Shown piece by piece: positions 15,993-25,629 of a stretch of 64,000 bases of DNA (its first letter is position 1; each line of letters starts with the position of its first letter). The stretch lies in assembly GCF_019024325.1 (NCBI RefSeq), contig NZ_JAFNJS010000001.1:186001-250000 (forward strand), in the 5' to 3' direction. The stretch is from Falsiroseomonas tokyonensis (GTDB lineage Bacteria > Pseudomonadota > Alphaproteobacteria > Acetobacterales > Acetobacteraceae). The translations under genes were made by a program, and so were the position numbers. Under the pieces are notes generated by a model that worked only from the letters and a program-made list of their open reading frames with translations, searched no databases and was not told where the DNA came from.

Positions 15993-18900
15993 TTACGGCG
16001 ACGGCGCCCCGCGGCGGCCGAAGCGCCGCTTCACGCCTTCGCGCATCGACTGGAACACCACGTAGAGCATCGGGATGATGAAGATGCCGACGATGGAGGC
16101 CGCCAGCATGCCGCCGAAGACCGGCGTGCCCACCGCGCGGCGGGAGGCACTGGCGGCGCCCGAGGCGATGATCAGCGGCACCAGGCCGAGGATGAAGGCC
16201 ACCGAGGTCATGATGACGGCCCGGAAGCGCAGCCGCGCGCCCATCACCGCGGCCTCCCGGATCGGCATCCCGGCCTCCCGCTTCTCCTTCGCGAATTCGA
16301 CGATCAGGATGCCGTTCTTGGCGGCGAGCGCGATCAGCACCACCAGCCCCACCTGCGCATAGACATCGAGCGAAAGCCCCGCCAGCACGATGGCGCCGAA
16401 GGATCCCAATGCGCCGACCGAGATGGACAGCAGCACCGGGATCGGGATCACCCAGCTTTCATAGAGCGCGACCAGGAACAGATAGGCGAAGAGCAAGGCG
16501 AGGGCCATGATGATGCCGGTCTGGCCGCTGGCCTGCTTTTCCTGGAACGCGGTGCCGGTCCATTCATAGCCATAGCCGGCCGGCAGCGCGGTTTCCGAAA
16601 GCTGCTCCATCGCCGCCAGCGCATCGCCCGAGGAAACGCCCGGCCGCGGCGACCCGCCGATGCGCACGGAGCGGACGTTGTTGTAGCGGTTGATGGTCTG
16701 CGGCCCGAGCACGATGCGCACATCCGCGAAGGACCGCAGCGGCACCATCTCTCCCGCGCTGTTGCGCACATGGATGCGCCAGAGGTCGGGGATGTCGTCG
16801 CGATCCGTCGCCTCGCCCTGGATATTCACCTGCCAGGACCGGCCATACAGGTTGAAGTCGTTGACGTAGAAGCCGCCCAGCGTGGTCTGCAGCGCATTGA
16901 AGATATCGCTGATGCGGACGCCCAGCGCCTGCGCCTTGTCGCGGTCCACATCCAGGTAGAGCGAGGGCGTATTGGCGGTGAAGGTGGAGAAGACCGCGGT
17001 CAGACGCGGATCCTGGTTGGCCGCGGCGGCCAGGCCCTGCATGGCGGAGAACATCTCCTCCGGCGGCCGGCCCTCCAGGTTCTGCATCTGGTATTCGAAG
17101 CCGCCGCCGGTGCCGAGGCCGATGATCGGCGGGATGTTGAAGGCGAAGGTATTGGCCGAGCGCACCTGCTGCGTCGCGCCAAAGACCGTGCCGATGGCGG
17201 CGAACACGCTTTCCTGCGCCGAGGGGCGATCCGCGAAGGGCTTCATCCGCACCACGATGAAGGCGGCATTGGACTGCGACCCGCCATCGATCAGGCTGAA
17301 GCCGACGATGGACAGGATGCGGTCCACGCCCGGCACCGGGGCGATGATCGCCTCCACCTGCTCCACCGCCGCGCGGGTGCGGGACAGGCTGGCACCGGCC
17401 GGCAGTTGCATCTGCACGAAGAAGGCGCCCTGGTCCTCGGCCGGCAGGAAGCCCTGCGGCGTGCGGCCGCCGAGGAACAGGATGCCGGCGCCGGATACGG
17501 CGACCAGCACCAGCGACAGGATGGAGAAGCGCACCAGGCGCGCGACGATATTGCCGTATTTGTCGCGCACCCAGTCGATGCCGCGCATGACGGCGGCGAG
17601 GAAGCCCTTGCGCGGCCCATGCCCCGCCGGATGCGGCCGCAGGAACAGCGCGCAGAGCGCCGGAGACAGGGTCAGCGCATTGAAGGCCGAAATCACCATG
17701 GCGACGGAAACGGTGACGGCGAACTGGCTGAACAGCACGCCCGACAGGCCGGGGATGAAGCCCACCGGCACGAAGACCGAGAGCAGCACCAGGGTGATGG
17801 CGATGATCGGCGCCGTGATCTCCCGCATCGCCTGCTTGGTGGCCTCGGCCGGCGTCAGCTCCGGGTGTTCCGACATCACCCGCTCGACATTCTCCACCAC
17901 CACGATGGCGTCGTCGACGACGATGCCAATCGCCAGCACCATGGCCAGCAGGGAGACGGTATTGGCCGAGAAGCCCAGCAGCAGCAGCACGGCGAAGGTG
18001 CCGATCAGGCTGACCGGCACGGCGATCGTCGGGATGATGGTGGCCCGGAAGCTGCCAAGGAACAGCAGCACCACCAGCACGACCAGGACGAAGGCCTCCA
18101 GCAGCGTCTTGATCACCTCCTGGATCGTGTCCACGACGAAGGTGGAGGTGTCGTAGAAGACCTGCGTGCGCATGCCCTCGGGGAAGCGCCGGGACATATC
18201 CTCCAGCGTCGTGGCCAGGTTGCCGGCCGCCGTCACCGCATTGGCGCCGGGCGAGAGATAGGTCGCCAGCGTCACCGCCGGGCGGCCGTTCAGCCGGCTT
18301 TCCTGGTCGATGCGCGCGGCGCCGAGCTCGACGCGCGCCACGTCGCGCAGCCGCAGCAGGGATCCGGTGGCATCGGCGCGGATGACGATGGCGCCGAATT
18401 CCTCGGGCGTCGTCAGGCGGCCCTGGGTCTGCAGGTTGATCTGGTACTGCTGGTCATCCGAGATCGGCTGCGCGCCGATGCGCCCCACCGCGGCCTGCAC
18501 GTTCTGCGCCTGGATCGCGGCGATGACATCCGCCGGCGTCAGGTTCAGGCTGATCAGCCGGTCCTGCTCGAACCAGATCCTCATCGAGTAGTCGCGTGCG
18601 CCAAAAATCTGGGCGGAGCCGATGCCGGGCGTCCGCGCCAGCCGGTCCAGCATGTTGATGGTGACGTAGTTGGAGATGAACAGCGCGTCGTGCTCGGGGT
18701 TGTCCGAGGTCACGGCGATGAACTGCAGCACCGCGGAGGACTGCTTGCGCACCGTCACGCCGGCGCGCTGCACCTCCGTCGGCAGCCGGGCGAGCGCCGA
18801 CTGCACGCGGTTGTTGACATTCACCGTCGCGATATCCGGGTCGGTGCCCAGCGCGAAGGAGACGGAAAGCGAGTAGCTGCCGTCATTGGCGCTGTTGGAG

Positions 18901-19139
18901 GACATGTAGATCATGCCCTCCACCCCGTTCACCGCGGATTCCACCACCTGGGCCACGGTCGATTCCACTACGGCGGCGGAGGCGCCAGGGTAGCTGGTGG
19001 TGACGGAGACCTGCGGCGGCACGATATCCGGGAACTGCGCCACCGGGATGCGCAGCATGGCCAGCCCGCCGGCCAGCGTCAGCAGGATGGAAAGGACGAT
19101 CGCCAGCCGCGGGCGATCGACGAAGACGGCGGAGATCAT
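15993..19139 (-). CDS. RND efflux transporter, AcrB/MexB-type permease (HAE1)
   Basis: This 1048-residue inner-membrane pump has the full HAE1 length and symmetry. The first helix ([20 protein letters not shown]) is followed by a large periplasmic porter domain. The fourth helix carries the proton-relay Asp pair in [20 protein letters not shown], and a second periplasmic loop and six more helices follow. [22 protein letters not shown] is conserved in AcrB relatives. It should export hydrophobic drugs, detergents or solvents by proton antiport with the adaptor encoded just upstream. The two genes are six bases apart. No outer-membrane TolC-type gene is nearby, so a distant channel is presumably shared. 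Confidence 0.93.
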   Translation of the reverse strand: MISAVFVDRPRLAIVLSILLTLAGGLAMLRIPVAQFPDIVPPQVSVTTSYPGASAAVVESTVAQVVESAVNGVEGMIYMSSNSANDGSYSLSVSFALGTDPDIATVNVNNRVQSALARLPTEVQRAGVTVRKQSSAVLQFIAVTSDNPEHDALFISNYVTINMLDRLARTPGIGSAQIFGARDYSMRIWFEQDRLISLNLTPADVIAAIQAQNVQAAVGRIGAQPISDDQQYQINLQTQGRLTTPEEFGAIVIRADATGSLLRLRDVARVELGAARIDQESRLNGRPAVTLATYLSPGANAVTAAGNLATTLEDMSRRFPEGMRTQVFYDTSTFVVDTIQEVIKTLLEAFVLVVLVVLLFLGSFRATIIPTIAVPVSLIGTFAVLLLLGFSANTVSLLAMVLAIGIVVDDAIVVVENVERVMSEHPELTPAEATKQAMREITAPIIAITLVLLSVFVPVGFIPGLSGVLFSQFAVTVSVAMVISAFNALTLSPALCALFLRPHPAGHGPRKGFLAAVMRGIDWVRDKYGNIVARLVRFSILSLVLVAVSGAGILFLGGRTPQGFLPAEDQGAFFVQMQLPAGASLSRTRAAVEQVEAIIAPVPGVDRILSIVGFSLIDGGSQSNAAFIVVRMKPFADRPSAQESVFAAIGTVFGATQQVRSANTFAFNIPPIIGLGTGGGFEYQMQNLEGRPPEEMFSAMQGLAAAANQDPRLTAVFSTFTANTPSLYLDVDRDKAQALGVRISDIFNALQTTLGGFYVNDFNLYGRSWQVNIQGEATDRDDIPDLWRIHVRNSAGEMVPLRSFADVRIVLGPQTINRYNNVRSVRIGGSPRPGVSSGDALAAMEQLSETALPAGYGYEWTGTAFQEKQASGQTGIIMALALLFAYLFLVALYESWVIPIPVLLSISVGALGSFGAIVLAGLSLDVYAQVGLVVLIALAAKNGILIVEFAKEKREAGMPIREAAVMGARLRFRAVIMTSVAFILGLVPLIIASGAASASRRAVGTPVFGGMLAASIVGIFIIPMLYVVFQSMREGVKRRFGRRGAPSP

Positions 19140-19145
19140 GCGGCG

Positions 19146-20375
19146 TCAGCCCTGCCGGCCGGCGGGCTGGGCGGCTGGCTGGGCGCCCGGGGCCGCGCCC
19201 GGTGCACGCATGGGCGGGGTAGCCGGGCCGGGCTGCACCGCCTGGCCGGCGCGCACGCGCTGCACGCCTTCCACCACCACGCGCTCCCCGGTCTCCAGCC
19301 CGCGCTCCACCACCACCTGGTCGGCGATGGAACGGCCGAGCGTCAGCGGGCGGCGGGCCGGCTTGTTCTCGGCATCCAGCACCCAGACATAGTTGCCGCC
19401 CTGGTCCTGCAGCACGGCGCTGCGCGGGATCACCACCGCCTGCACCGGCTCCGCCCCCTCGACGAAGACATTCACGAACATGCCGTCGATCAATTCCCGG
19501 TCCACGCTGCCGTCGCTATTGGCGGGTCCGCGGGGCGGGTTGGGGATCAGCGCGCGGACCAGCACCGTATCCGTGTTGCGGTCCACCTGCGGGTCGATGA
19601 ATTCGATGCGGCCGACCTGGTTGTAGATCTCCCCGGTCACCAGGCGGATGCGCACCCGCACCGCCTCCGCGCCGCCGCGCGTCGCGTAGCGGTCGCGCAG
19701 TTCCGTCCCCGTGCGCAGGTTGACGGGGAAGGAGACGCGCATCGGGTCCTGGCTGACCACGGTGGCCAGCGTATCGCTGGTGGGTCCCACCACGGCGCCG
19801 ACCGAGAAGGTGGAGCGCCCGACCTTGCCGGCGAAGGGCGCCGCGATCTCGGTATAGCCCAGGTTGATCTCCGCCACCCGCAGCTGCGCCTGGGCGCCCA
19901 GCAGAGTGGCCTGGGCGGTGCGCTGGGCGGCCGTCGCATTCTCCACATTCACCTGCGTGCCGGCGGAGCTGCGCACCAGGTCGCGGGCGCGGGCCAGCGC
20001 GCTATTGGCGTTCTGCAGCTCCGCCTCCGCCGAGGCGACGGAGGCGCGGGCGCGGGCCACCTCGGCCTCGAAGGGCGGGCGTTCCAGGCGGAACAGCACC
20101 TGGCCCTCGGTCACCTCCTGGCCCTCGCGGAAGGTGCGCTCCTGCAGGAAGCCGGTAACGCGGGCGCGCAGCTCGACGCGGTTCTGCGCCTCCACCCGGC
20201 CGACGAATTCGGTGCTTTCGCGCACCGGGCGGCGTTCCACCTCCACCACGCCCACCGCCGGCGGCCCCTGCGGCCCGAACTGGGCCTGGGCCGGGGCGGC
20301 GAGAAGGCAGAGCCCCAGGAGCGCGGCCGAAGCTGAAAAAGCCGCGCGAGGCGCGGCCTGGTGCTGTTTGGGCAT
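19146..20375 (-). CDS. RND efflux periplasmic adaptor (AcrA/MexE-type)
   Basis: This 409-residue protein has an N-terminal signal peptide ending AAPAQAQ, a barrel-sandwich lipoyl half ([20 protein letters not shown]), a coiled-coil hairpin (about 95-165, rich in Ala, Glu, Arg), the second lipoyl half ending APFAGKVGR, and beta-barrel and membrane-proximal domains. No lipobox Cys is present, so it is probably soluble or tethered by its signal. The C-terminal 30 residues are Pro/Ala/Gln-rich. ATG 20375 is chosen because the signal peptide follows at once; an in-frame start at 20402 would add nine residues. Confidence 0.9.
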   Translation of the reverse strand: MPKQHQAAPRAAFSASAALLGLCLLAAPAQAQFGPQGPPAVGVVEVERRPVRESTEFVGRVEAQNRVELRARVTGFLQERTFREGQEVTEGQVLFRLERPPFEAEVARARASVASAEAELQNANSALARARDLVRSSAGTQVNVENATAAQRTAQATLLGAQAQLRVAEINLGYTEIAAPFAGKVGRSTFSVGAVVGPTSDTLATVVSQDPMRVSFPVNLRTGTELRDRYATRGGAEAVRVRIRLVTGEIYNQVGRIEFIDPQVDRNTDTVLVRALIPNPPRGPANSDGSVDRELIDGMFVNVFVEGAEPVQAVVIPRSAVLQDQGGNYVWVLDAENKPARRPLTLGRSIADQVVVERGLETGERVVVEGVQRVRAGQAVQPGPATPPMRAPGAAPGAQPAAQPAGRQG

Positions 20376-20390
20376 GGAAGCGATCCGAGA

Positions 20391-20407
20391 TTTGGACCGC
20401 ACCCAAA
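20391..20407. promoter_or_regulatory. Candidate operator upstream of the RND operon
   Basis: A 17-base palindrome TTTGG-N7-CCAAA sits 16-32 bases upstream of the adaptor start. RND operons are often repressed by TetR-type proteins binding such dyads, but no regulator gene is adjacent. A TTGACG hexamer on the minus strand (20430-20425) could be part of a promoter, though no well-spaced -10 is evident. Confidence 0.35.
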
Positions 20408-20445
20408 CCTATCCCGACCGGCCGCGTCAAGTTTTCTGCGCGGCG

Positions 20446-21039
20446 CTAACCGGCCGCGCGGCGCTGCTCGAAGGCCGCGATCTCCGGCTCCAGAGTCAGG
20501 GTCAGCCCGATTTCATCCAGGCCGCGCAGCAGACAGTCGCGTGCGAAGCCCGGCACGACGAATTCATGCGTGGAACCGTCGGGCGCGGTCAGGATCTGAG
20601 TCCGTAGGTCAACGGAAAGTGTGGTGCCCGGCGCGGCGGCGACGGCGGCGCGCAGCTCGTTCACCGTCGACTCGGGCAGCCGCACCGGCAGCAGGCCGTT
20701 CTTCAGCGCATTGGAGAAGAAGATATCGCCGAAGCTGGCCGCGACCACGCAGCGATAGCCCATGGCCAGCAGCGCATAGACCGCGGCCTCCCGCGACGAC
20801 CCCACGCCGAAATTGCGGCCGGCGACCAGGATGGCGGCCGTATCGTAGGGCGGCTGGTTCAGGATGAAGTCCGGCCGCTTCGCGCCCTCGGCCGTGAAGC
20901 GCTGGTCGTGGAAGCCATAGGTCGCGTAGCGTTCGTCGCGCGGCCGCCGCATGAAGCGCGCCGGCATGATCTGGTCGGTATCGACATTCGCCAGGTCGAG
21001 CGGCGCCGCGATGGCGGTGAGCTGGGTGAAGGCGTCCAT
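20446..21039 (-). CDS. leuD: 3-isopropylmalate dehydratase small subunit
   Basis: This 197-residue subunit shows the LeuD hallmarks NVDTDQIMPARFM (about 18-30), GRNFGVGSSREAAVYALL (about 73-90) and SFGDIFFSNALKNGLLPV (about 103-120). With LeuC it isomerises 2-isopropylmalate to 3-isopropylmalate in leucine biosynthesis. The start ATG overlaps the leuC stop by one base (TGATG), indicating coupled translation. Length is normal. Confidence 0.95.
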   Translation of the reverse strand: MDAFTQLTAIAAPLDLANVDTDQIMPARFMRRPRDERYATYGFHDQRFTAEGAKRPDFILNQPPYDTAAILVAGRNFGVGSSREAAVYALLAMGYRCVVAASFGDIFFSNALKNGLLPVRLPESTVNELRAAVAAAPGTTLSVDLRTQILTAPDGSTHEFVVPGFARDCLLRGLDEIGLTLTLEPEIAAFEQRRAAG

Positions 21040-22409
21040 CAGAGGGCACTCACCAGCCGGCCCGCCACGGCCGAGGCGGCGGCGGAGGCCGGAGAGACCA
21101 GGTGGGTGCGTGCCCCCCGCCCCTGCCGGCCGGCAAAATTGCGGTTGGAGGTGGAGGCGCAGCGCTCGCCCTCCCCCACCGTCTCGCCATGCATGGAGAC
21201 GCAGAGCGCGCAGGAGCTTTCCTCCCACCGCGCGCCGGCCTCCTTGAAGATGCGGTCCAGCCCCTCGGCCTCCGCCGCGCGCTTGACGCGGGAGGATCCG
21301 GGCGAGACGAGCATGGGCACGGCGAGCCGCTTGCCACGCAGCACGGCGGCGGCCTCGCGCAGATCCTCGATGCGGGCATTGGTACAGGAGCCGAGGAAGA
21401 CGCGGTCCAGCGCCACATCGGCCATCGCCTCTCCGCCCCGCAGGCCCATGTAGTCCAGGCTGCGCGCCCAGGCCTTTTTCCGGGTTTCGTCGGGGGCTTC
21501 ATCCAGGCGGGGGACGCGGCCGGAGAGCGGCACGGCCTCCTCCGGGCTGGTGCCCCAGGTGGCCATGGGGCGGATTTTTGTCGCGTCGAGCGTCACCTCG
21601 GAGTCGAAGCGGGCGTCCAGGTCGCTGAACAGGCGGGACCAGGCCGGGTCGGGCTGCGCGGGCGCATAGGGGCGGCCCTTCAGCCAGGCGGCGGTCACCG
21701 CATCCGGCGCCACCATGCCGGTGCGGGCGCCGGCCTCGATCGCCATGTTGCAGAGGGTCAGCCGGGCTTCCACGGACAAGGCCTGCACGGCCACGCCGGC
21801 GAATTCGATCGCGCCGCCCAGCCCGCCGCCGGTGCCGATCCGGGCGATCAGCGCCAGCGCCATGTCCTTGGCGGTGCTGCCGGCGGGCAGCGCGCCGTCG
21901 AAGGTGCAGCGGATCTGCTTCGGCGGGGACTGCCAGATGGTTTGCGTCGCCAGCACATGCGCCACCTCGCTGGCGCCGATGCCGAAGGCCAGGGCGCCGA
22001 GCGCGCCATGCGTCGAGGTATGGCTGTCGCCACAGACCACCGTCATGCCCGGCAGGGTCAGCCCCTGCTCCGGCCCCGCCACATGCACGATGCCCTGGTC
22101 CGGGTCGGCCAGTTCGAAGGCGCGAATCCGGTTGGCGCGGGCATTTTCCTCGAATGTCTCGATGATGCCGCGGATTTCGGGGTCCTTCACCTCCGGCGTG
22201 CTGCGGCCCACGGTCGGCGCGTAGTGATCGCCGAAGCCGAAGGTCAGGTCGGGGCGGCGCACTGCCAGACCACGCGCCTTCAGCATGTTGAAGGCGTGGA
22301 AACTGCCCTCGTGGAAATAGTGGCGGTCCACATAGAGCAAGGCGAGGCCGTCATCGCGGGCCTGCACCACATGCGCGTCCCAGATCTTTTGGAAAAGCGT
22401 TTGTCCCAT
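21039..22409 (-). CDS. leuC: 3-isopropylmalate dehydratase large subunit
   Basis: This 456-residue aconitase-family protein begins MGQTLFQKIWDAHVV and includes VCGDSHTSTHGALGALAFGI and the 4Fe-4S cysteines in VFLGSCTNARIEDL and SSCALCVSMHGE. The last motif differs a little from the usual CSMCLxMNPD, but both Cys are kept. C-terminal STSNRNFAGRQG is the substrate-binding loop. The gene heads the leuC-leuD pair and is divergent from the broken SMP-30 gene, with 55 bases between start codons. Confidence 0.94.
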   Translation of the reverse strand: MGQTLFQKIWDAHVVQARDDGLALLYVDRHYFHEGSFHAFNMLKARGLAVRRPDLTFGFGDHYAPTVGRSTPEVKDPEIRGIIETFEENARANRIRAFELADPDQGIVHVAGPEQGLTLPGMTVVCGDSHTSTHGALGALAFGIGASEVAHVLATQTIWQSPPKQIRCTFDGALPAGSTAKDMALALIARIGTGGGLGGAIEFAGVAVQALSVEARLTLCNMAIEAGARTGMVAPDAVTAAWLKGRPYAPAQPDPAWSRLFSDLDARFDSEVTLDATKIRPMATWGTSPEEAVPLSGRVPRLDEAPDETRKKAWARSLDYMGLRGGEAMADVALDRVFLGSCTNARIEDLREAAAVLRGKRLAVPMLVSPGSSRVKRAAEAEGLDRIFKEAGARWEESSCALCVSMHGETVGEGERCASTSNRNFAGRQGRGARTHLVSPASAAASAVAGRLVSAL

Positions 22410-22464
22410 GGGATGACACTGGCGCCGGCTTGGCGGCCAGGCAAGACCCGGGCAGGTTCAACCC

Positions 22465-23352
22465 ATGTGGAACACGCCGCCCGCCGTCATCGCCCCCAGC
22501 CTGCTCTCCCGCCTGCCCGATGCCTTGCGCCGGCCCCGCCCCAGCGCCTGGGCGGATGCGAATCGCGGCGGCGCGCCGGTGGATTCCTTCCTGGAAGGCC
22601 CCTGCTTCGACGGCGCCGGCAATCTGTTCTGCACCGACATCCCGCATGGCCGCGTCTTCCGCATCTCCGGCAGCCAGTGGGAGGTGGTGGCGGACTACTA
22701 AGGCTGGCCGAACGGCCTGGCAGCGCGGGAGGAGGAGCTGCTGGTCGCCGATTACCGCCACGGCGTGCTGAGCCTCGATCCGCGGACCGGCGCCATGACC
22801 GCGGTGGCGGAGAATATCCACAGCGAGGGCTTCCGCGGGATCAACGACCTGATCCTGCATCCGGATGGCTCCATCCTGCTGACCGACCAGGGCCAGACCG
22901 GGTTGCAGGACCCCACCGGGCGCGTGTGGCGGCTGCACCGCGACGGGCGGATGGACCGGCTGATCTCGAACGGGCCGAGCCCCAATGGCCTCACGCTGAA
23001 CCGCGCCGGCACGCATCTGCTGGTGGCCATGACTCGGTCCTGCGAGGTCTGGCGCTTCGCCCTGCGGCCGGATGCGGTGGTGGCCAAGGCGAACCTGTTC
23101 TTCCGGGTGCCGGCCGGCACCTCCGGCCCCGATGGCATGGCGGTGGATGCGCATGACCGGCTGTTCGTCGCCAATCCCGGCCATGGCCAGGTCTGGGTGG
23201 TGGATCCGCATGGCATTGCGACGCATCGGGTGGATTGCACGGGCTTCGGCCGCATGCCCACCAACTGCGCCTTCGCGCCCGATGGCCGCACGCTGGTGAT
23301 CACCGAAAGCCAGTCGGGCAGCCTGCTGGCTGCCGAGATCCCGGCGCCGTGA
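22465..23352 (+). pseudogene. SMP-30/gluconolactonase/LRE family protein, interrupted by an in-frame TAA
   Basis: The frame from ATG 22465 to TGA 23352 would give about 295 residues of an SMP-30/gluconolactonase beta-propeller: EGPCFDGAGNLFCTDIPHGR, then GWPNGLA, INDLILHPDGSILLTDQGQ, SPNGLTLN and GPDGMAVDAHDRLFVANPGHG, with the expected Asn and Asp metal ligands. It is interrupted only by TAA at 22699-22701, between residues reading VVADY and GWPNGLA. There is no frameshift and homology continues in the same frame, so one base change (for example GAA to TAA) explains it. Either the gene was recently lost, or the base is a sequencing error. An internal restart at 22765 would lack the first part of the fold. 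Confidence 0.8.
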
Positions 23353-23870
23353 CGGTCTTCCACTGCCATATCGCGACCTCGCTGGACGGCATGATCGCCC
23401 GGCCGGATGGCGCGGTGGACTGGCTGCTGCAGGGCGCGCCGCCGCCCGAGGCCTTCGGCTTCGCCGAATTCTACGCCGGGGTGGAGACCATCCTGATGGG
23501 CCGCGGCACTTATGAGGCGGTGCGGCAGATGGGCGACTGGCCCTATCCGGACAAGCCGGTGCGGGTGGTCACCAGCCGCCCCCTGGCCGATGCCCCGCCG
23601 GGGGTCGAGGCCCATGCCGGCGACCTGCCGGGGCTGGTGGCGGATCTGCGCCAGCGCGGCCTCGGCCGCGTCTGGGTGGAAGGCGGCGGGCAATTGCTGC
23701 GCGGGCTGCTGGCGATCGGCGCCCTGGACCGGCTGGAGATGGCGGTGCTGCCGCTGATCCTCGGCGCCGGCATCCCGCTTTTCCCGCCCGGCACGCCGGA
23801 GACAAGGCTGGCGTTGCGGCAGAGCCGGACCGTGGGCGACGCCCTGCACCTGGTCTACGAGCGGGCCTGA
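23349..23870 (+). CDS. Dihydrofolate reductase family protein (RibD C-terminal-like)
   Basis: This 173-residue protein shows HIATSLDGMIARPDGAVDWL, ILMGRGTYEAV, RVVTSRPL, VWVEGGGQLLRGLL and VLPLILGAGIPLFP, the order of motifs of the RibD C-terminal/YwjB-like DHFR fold that binds NADPH. The actual substrate in such stand-alone proteins is not known. The GTG start overlaps the end of the SMP-30 frame by four bases (GTGA), so translation may be affected by the upstream stop codon. Confidence 0.82.
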   Translation: MTVFHCHIATSLDGMIARPDGAVDWLLQGAPPPEAFGFAEFYAGVETILMGRGTYEAVRQMGDWPYPDKPVRVVTSRPLADAPPGVEAHAGDLPGLVADLRQRGLGRVWVEGGGQLLRGLLAIGALDRLEMAVLPLILGAGIPLFPPGTPETRLALRQSRTVGDALHLVYERA

Positions 23871-23927
23871 GAGGACGCGCCGCGCTTGACCCGCGCGGCG
23901 GGCCTGTGCGTAAGCTCATCTCAGAAA

Positions 23928-23942
23928 CAGAACGTCATTCTG
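23928..23942. promoter_or_regulatory. Candidate operator upstream of the Bug protein operon
   Basis: The dyad CAGAA-CGTCA-TTCTG lies 29-44 bases before the start of the binding-protein gene in a locally A+T-richer stretch. IclR-family proteins bind short palindromes of this type, and an IclR gene is second in the operon, so autoregulation is plausible but unproven. Confidence 0.35.
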
Positions 23943-23971
23943 ACAGATAGAACGACGAGAAGGGAAACGCC

Positions 23972-24943
23972 ATGAATCTCCGCCGCCGCAGCCTGTTCGC
24001 CGCCCCCGCTTTGCTCGCCGCCACCCCGCTGCGCGCCCAGGAGGCTTGGCCCAACCGCCCGATCCGCATGGTGCTGCCCTATGCCCCCGGCGGCGCCACC
24101 GATGTGATCGGCCGGCTGGTCGCGGACCGGCTGTCGCAGCGCCTGCCGCAGCGGGTGGTGATGGAAAACCGCACCGGCGCCGGCGGGGCCATCGGCAGCT
24201 CCTTCGTCGCCAAGGCGCCGGGCGATGGCCATACGCTGCTGTTCCACAACATCGGCCATGCGGTGACCAAGGCGATCTACCCGCAGCTGGACTACGACCC
24301 GGCGGCCGATCTGAAGGCGGTCTCGATCGTCGCCGAAAGCCCGATGGTGCTGCTGGTGCCGCCCAATTCGCCGCACCGGACGCTGGCCGATTTCGTTGCC
24401 GCGGCGCGCGCCAATCCCGAGAAGCTGACCTATGGCAGCACCGGCGGCGGCGGCGCGCTGCAGCTGGTGTCGCTGCTGTTCCTGCGCGCCGCCGGAATCA
24501 AGATGACCGAGGTGCCCTATCGCGGCGGCGCCCCGGCGGCGCTCGACCTCGCCTCCGGCACGCTGGACATGCTCTACGATGCCGGGCTGACCGGCTTCGG
24601 CCTGGCCCAGGGCGGCCGCGCCCGGGCGCTGGCCATTTCCGGCCCTAGCCGCAGCCCGGTGATGCCGGATGTGCCGACCATGGCGGAGGCCGGCTTCCCG
24701 GACGCCACCTTCATGGTCTGGCAGGCGATCCTCGCCCCCGCCGCCACGCCGGACCCGCTGCTGGCCCGCATCCAGGCGGAGGTCGCCGCCGTGCTGGCCG
24801 AGCCCGCGACGCGGACCCGCCTGGCCGAGCTCGGCGCCGAACGTCTGGTGGGCAACAGCCCGGCCGAGGCCCATGCCTTCGTCACGGCCGAAATGGCGAA
24901 ATGGGCCGTCATCCTGCGCGAGGCCGGGGTTCGCGCCGGGTGA
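23972..24943 (+). CDS. Tripartite tricarboxylate transporter (Bug family) substrate-binding protein
   Basis: This 323-residue periplasmic binding protein has a signal peptide (MNLRRRSLFAAPALLAATPLRAQ) followed by the Bug signature WPNRPIRMVLPYAPGG and VVMENRTGAGGAIG. Further family motifs are LTYGSTGGGG and VPYRGGAPA. Bug proteins bind carboxylates or related anions in a Venus-flytrap fold. The TctA/TctB membrane subunits are absent from the window, as usual for the numerous orphan Bug proteins of beta- and alphaproteobacteria. It is first of a three-gene overlapping operon with an IclR regulator and a CoA transferase. Confidence 0.92.
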   Translation: MNLRRRSLFAAPALLAATPLRAQEAWPNRPIRMVLPYAPGGATDVIGRLVADRLSQRLPQRVVMENRTGAGGAIGSSFVAKAPGDGHTLLFHNIGHAVTKAIYPQLDYDPAADLKAVSIVAESPMVLLVPPNSPHRTLADFVAAARANPEKLTYGSTGGGGALQLVSLLFLRAAGIKMTEVPYRGGAPAALDLASGTLDMLYDAGLTGFGLAQGGRARALAISGPSRSPVMPDVPTMAEAGFPDATFMVWQAILAPAATPDPLLARIQAEVAAVLAEPATRTRLAELGAERLVGNSPAEAHAFVTAEMAKWAVILREAGVRAG

Positions 24944-25629
24944 GCACCGCGCCTGAAAGCGGCGTCGCCGCGGTAGATCGCGCCCTGACCATCCTGGGCG
25001 CCTTCCGGGAAGGCGATGCGGCGCTGAGCCTGGCGGAACTGGCCGCCCGCACCGGCCTGTACAAATCCACCATCCTGCGCCTTCTCGCCTCGCTGGAGCG
25101 CGCCCGCTGCGTCAGCCGGCTGGCGGATGGGCGCTGGGCGCTGGGGCCCATGCTGTTCCATTGGGGCACGCTCTATGCCCGGTCCCTGCCGGTGGAGCGG
25201 CACCTGCCGGCGCTGCTGGCGGCGCTGGCCCAGCGCAGCGGGGAAACGGCCAGCTTCTGGGTGCGGCATGCCGACCAGCGCCTGTGCCTGGCGCGCGTCC
25301 GCAGCCCGAACCGCATCGGCGACGACCTGGCGGCGGGCGACCTGATCCCGCTGCCCGCCGGCGCCGGCGGCCGCGTGCTCTCGGCCGCCGACCCCCGTGC
25401 CCTCGGCGTGGTGGCGACCTTCGGCGAGCGGAACCCCGAAACCGCCGCCGTGGCCGCCGCCGTCTTCGGTCCCGGCGGCAGCCTGGCCGGGGCGCTCGGC
25501 CTGTCCGGCCCCAAGGCGCGGATCGAGGCGCAGCGGGCGGCGCATCTTGCGGCCGTGGCCGAAGCGGCCTCCGATCTCACAAGACGACTCGGCGGTGACC
25601 TGATGCCGCGTAGCGGAGCCCCTGCATGA
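24940..25629 (+). CDS. IclR-family transcriptional regulator
   Basis: This 229-residue regulator has an N-terminal winged helix-turn-helix (VDRALTILGAF, LSLAELAARTGLYKSTILRLLASLE, about 10-60) and a C-terminal effector domain (GETASFWVRHADQRLCLARV, about 95-200), the standard IclR layout. GTG 24940 overlaps the preceding stop by four bases. It probably controls this operon in response to the imported acid or its CoA ester. Confidence 0.92.
   Translation: MSTAPESGVAAVDRALTILGAFREGDAALSLAELAARTGLYKSTILRLLASLERARCVSRLADGRWALGPMLFHWGTLYARSLPVERHLPALLAALAQRSGETASFWVRHADQRLCLARVRSPNRIGDDLAAGDLIPLPAGAGGRVLSAADPRALGVVATFGERNPETAAVAAAVFGPGGSLAGALGLSGPKARIEAQRAAHLAAVAEAASDLTRRLGGDLMPRSGAPA

Noticed and set aside
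15984-20336. Plus-strand open frame of 1450 codons
   Set aside because: Antisense to the RND permease and adaptor, His/Arg/Asp-rich, without recognisable motifs.
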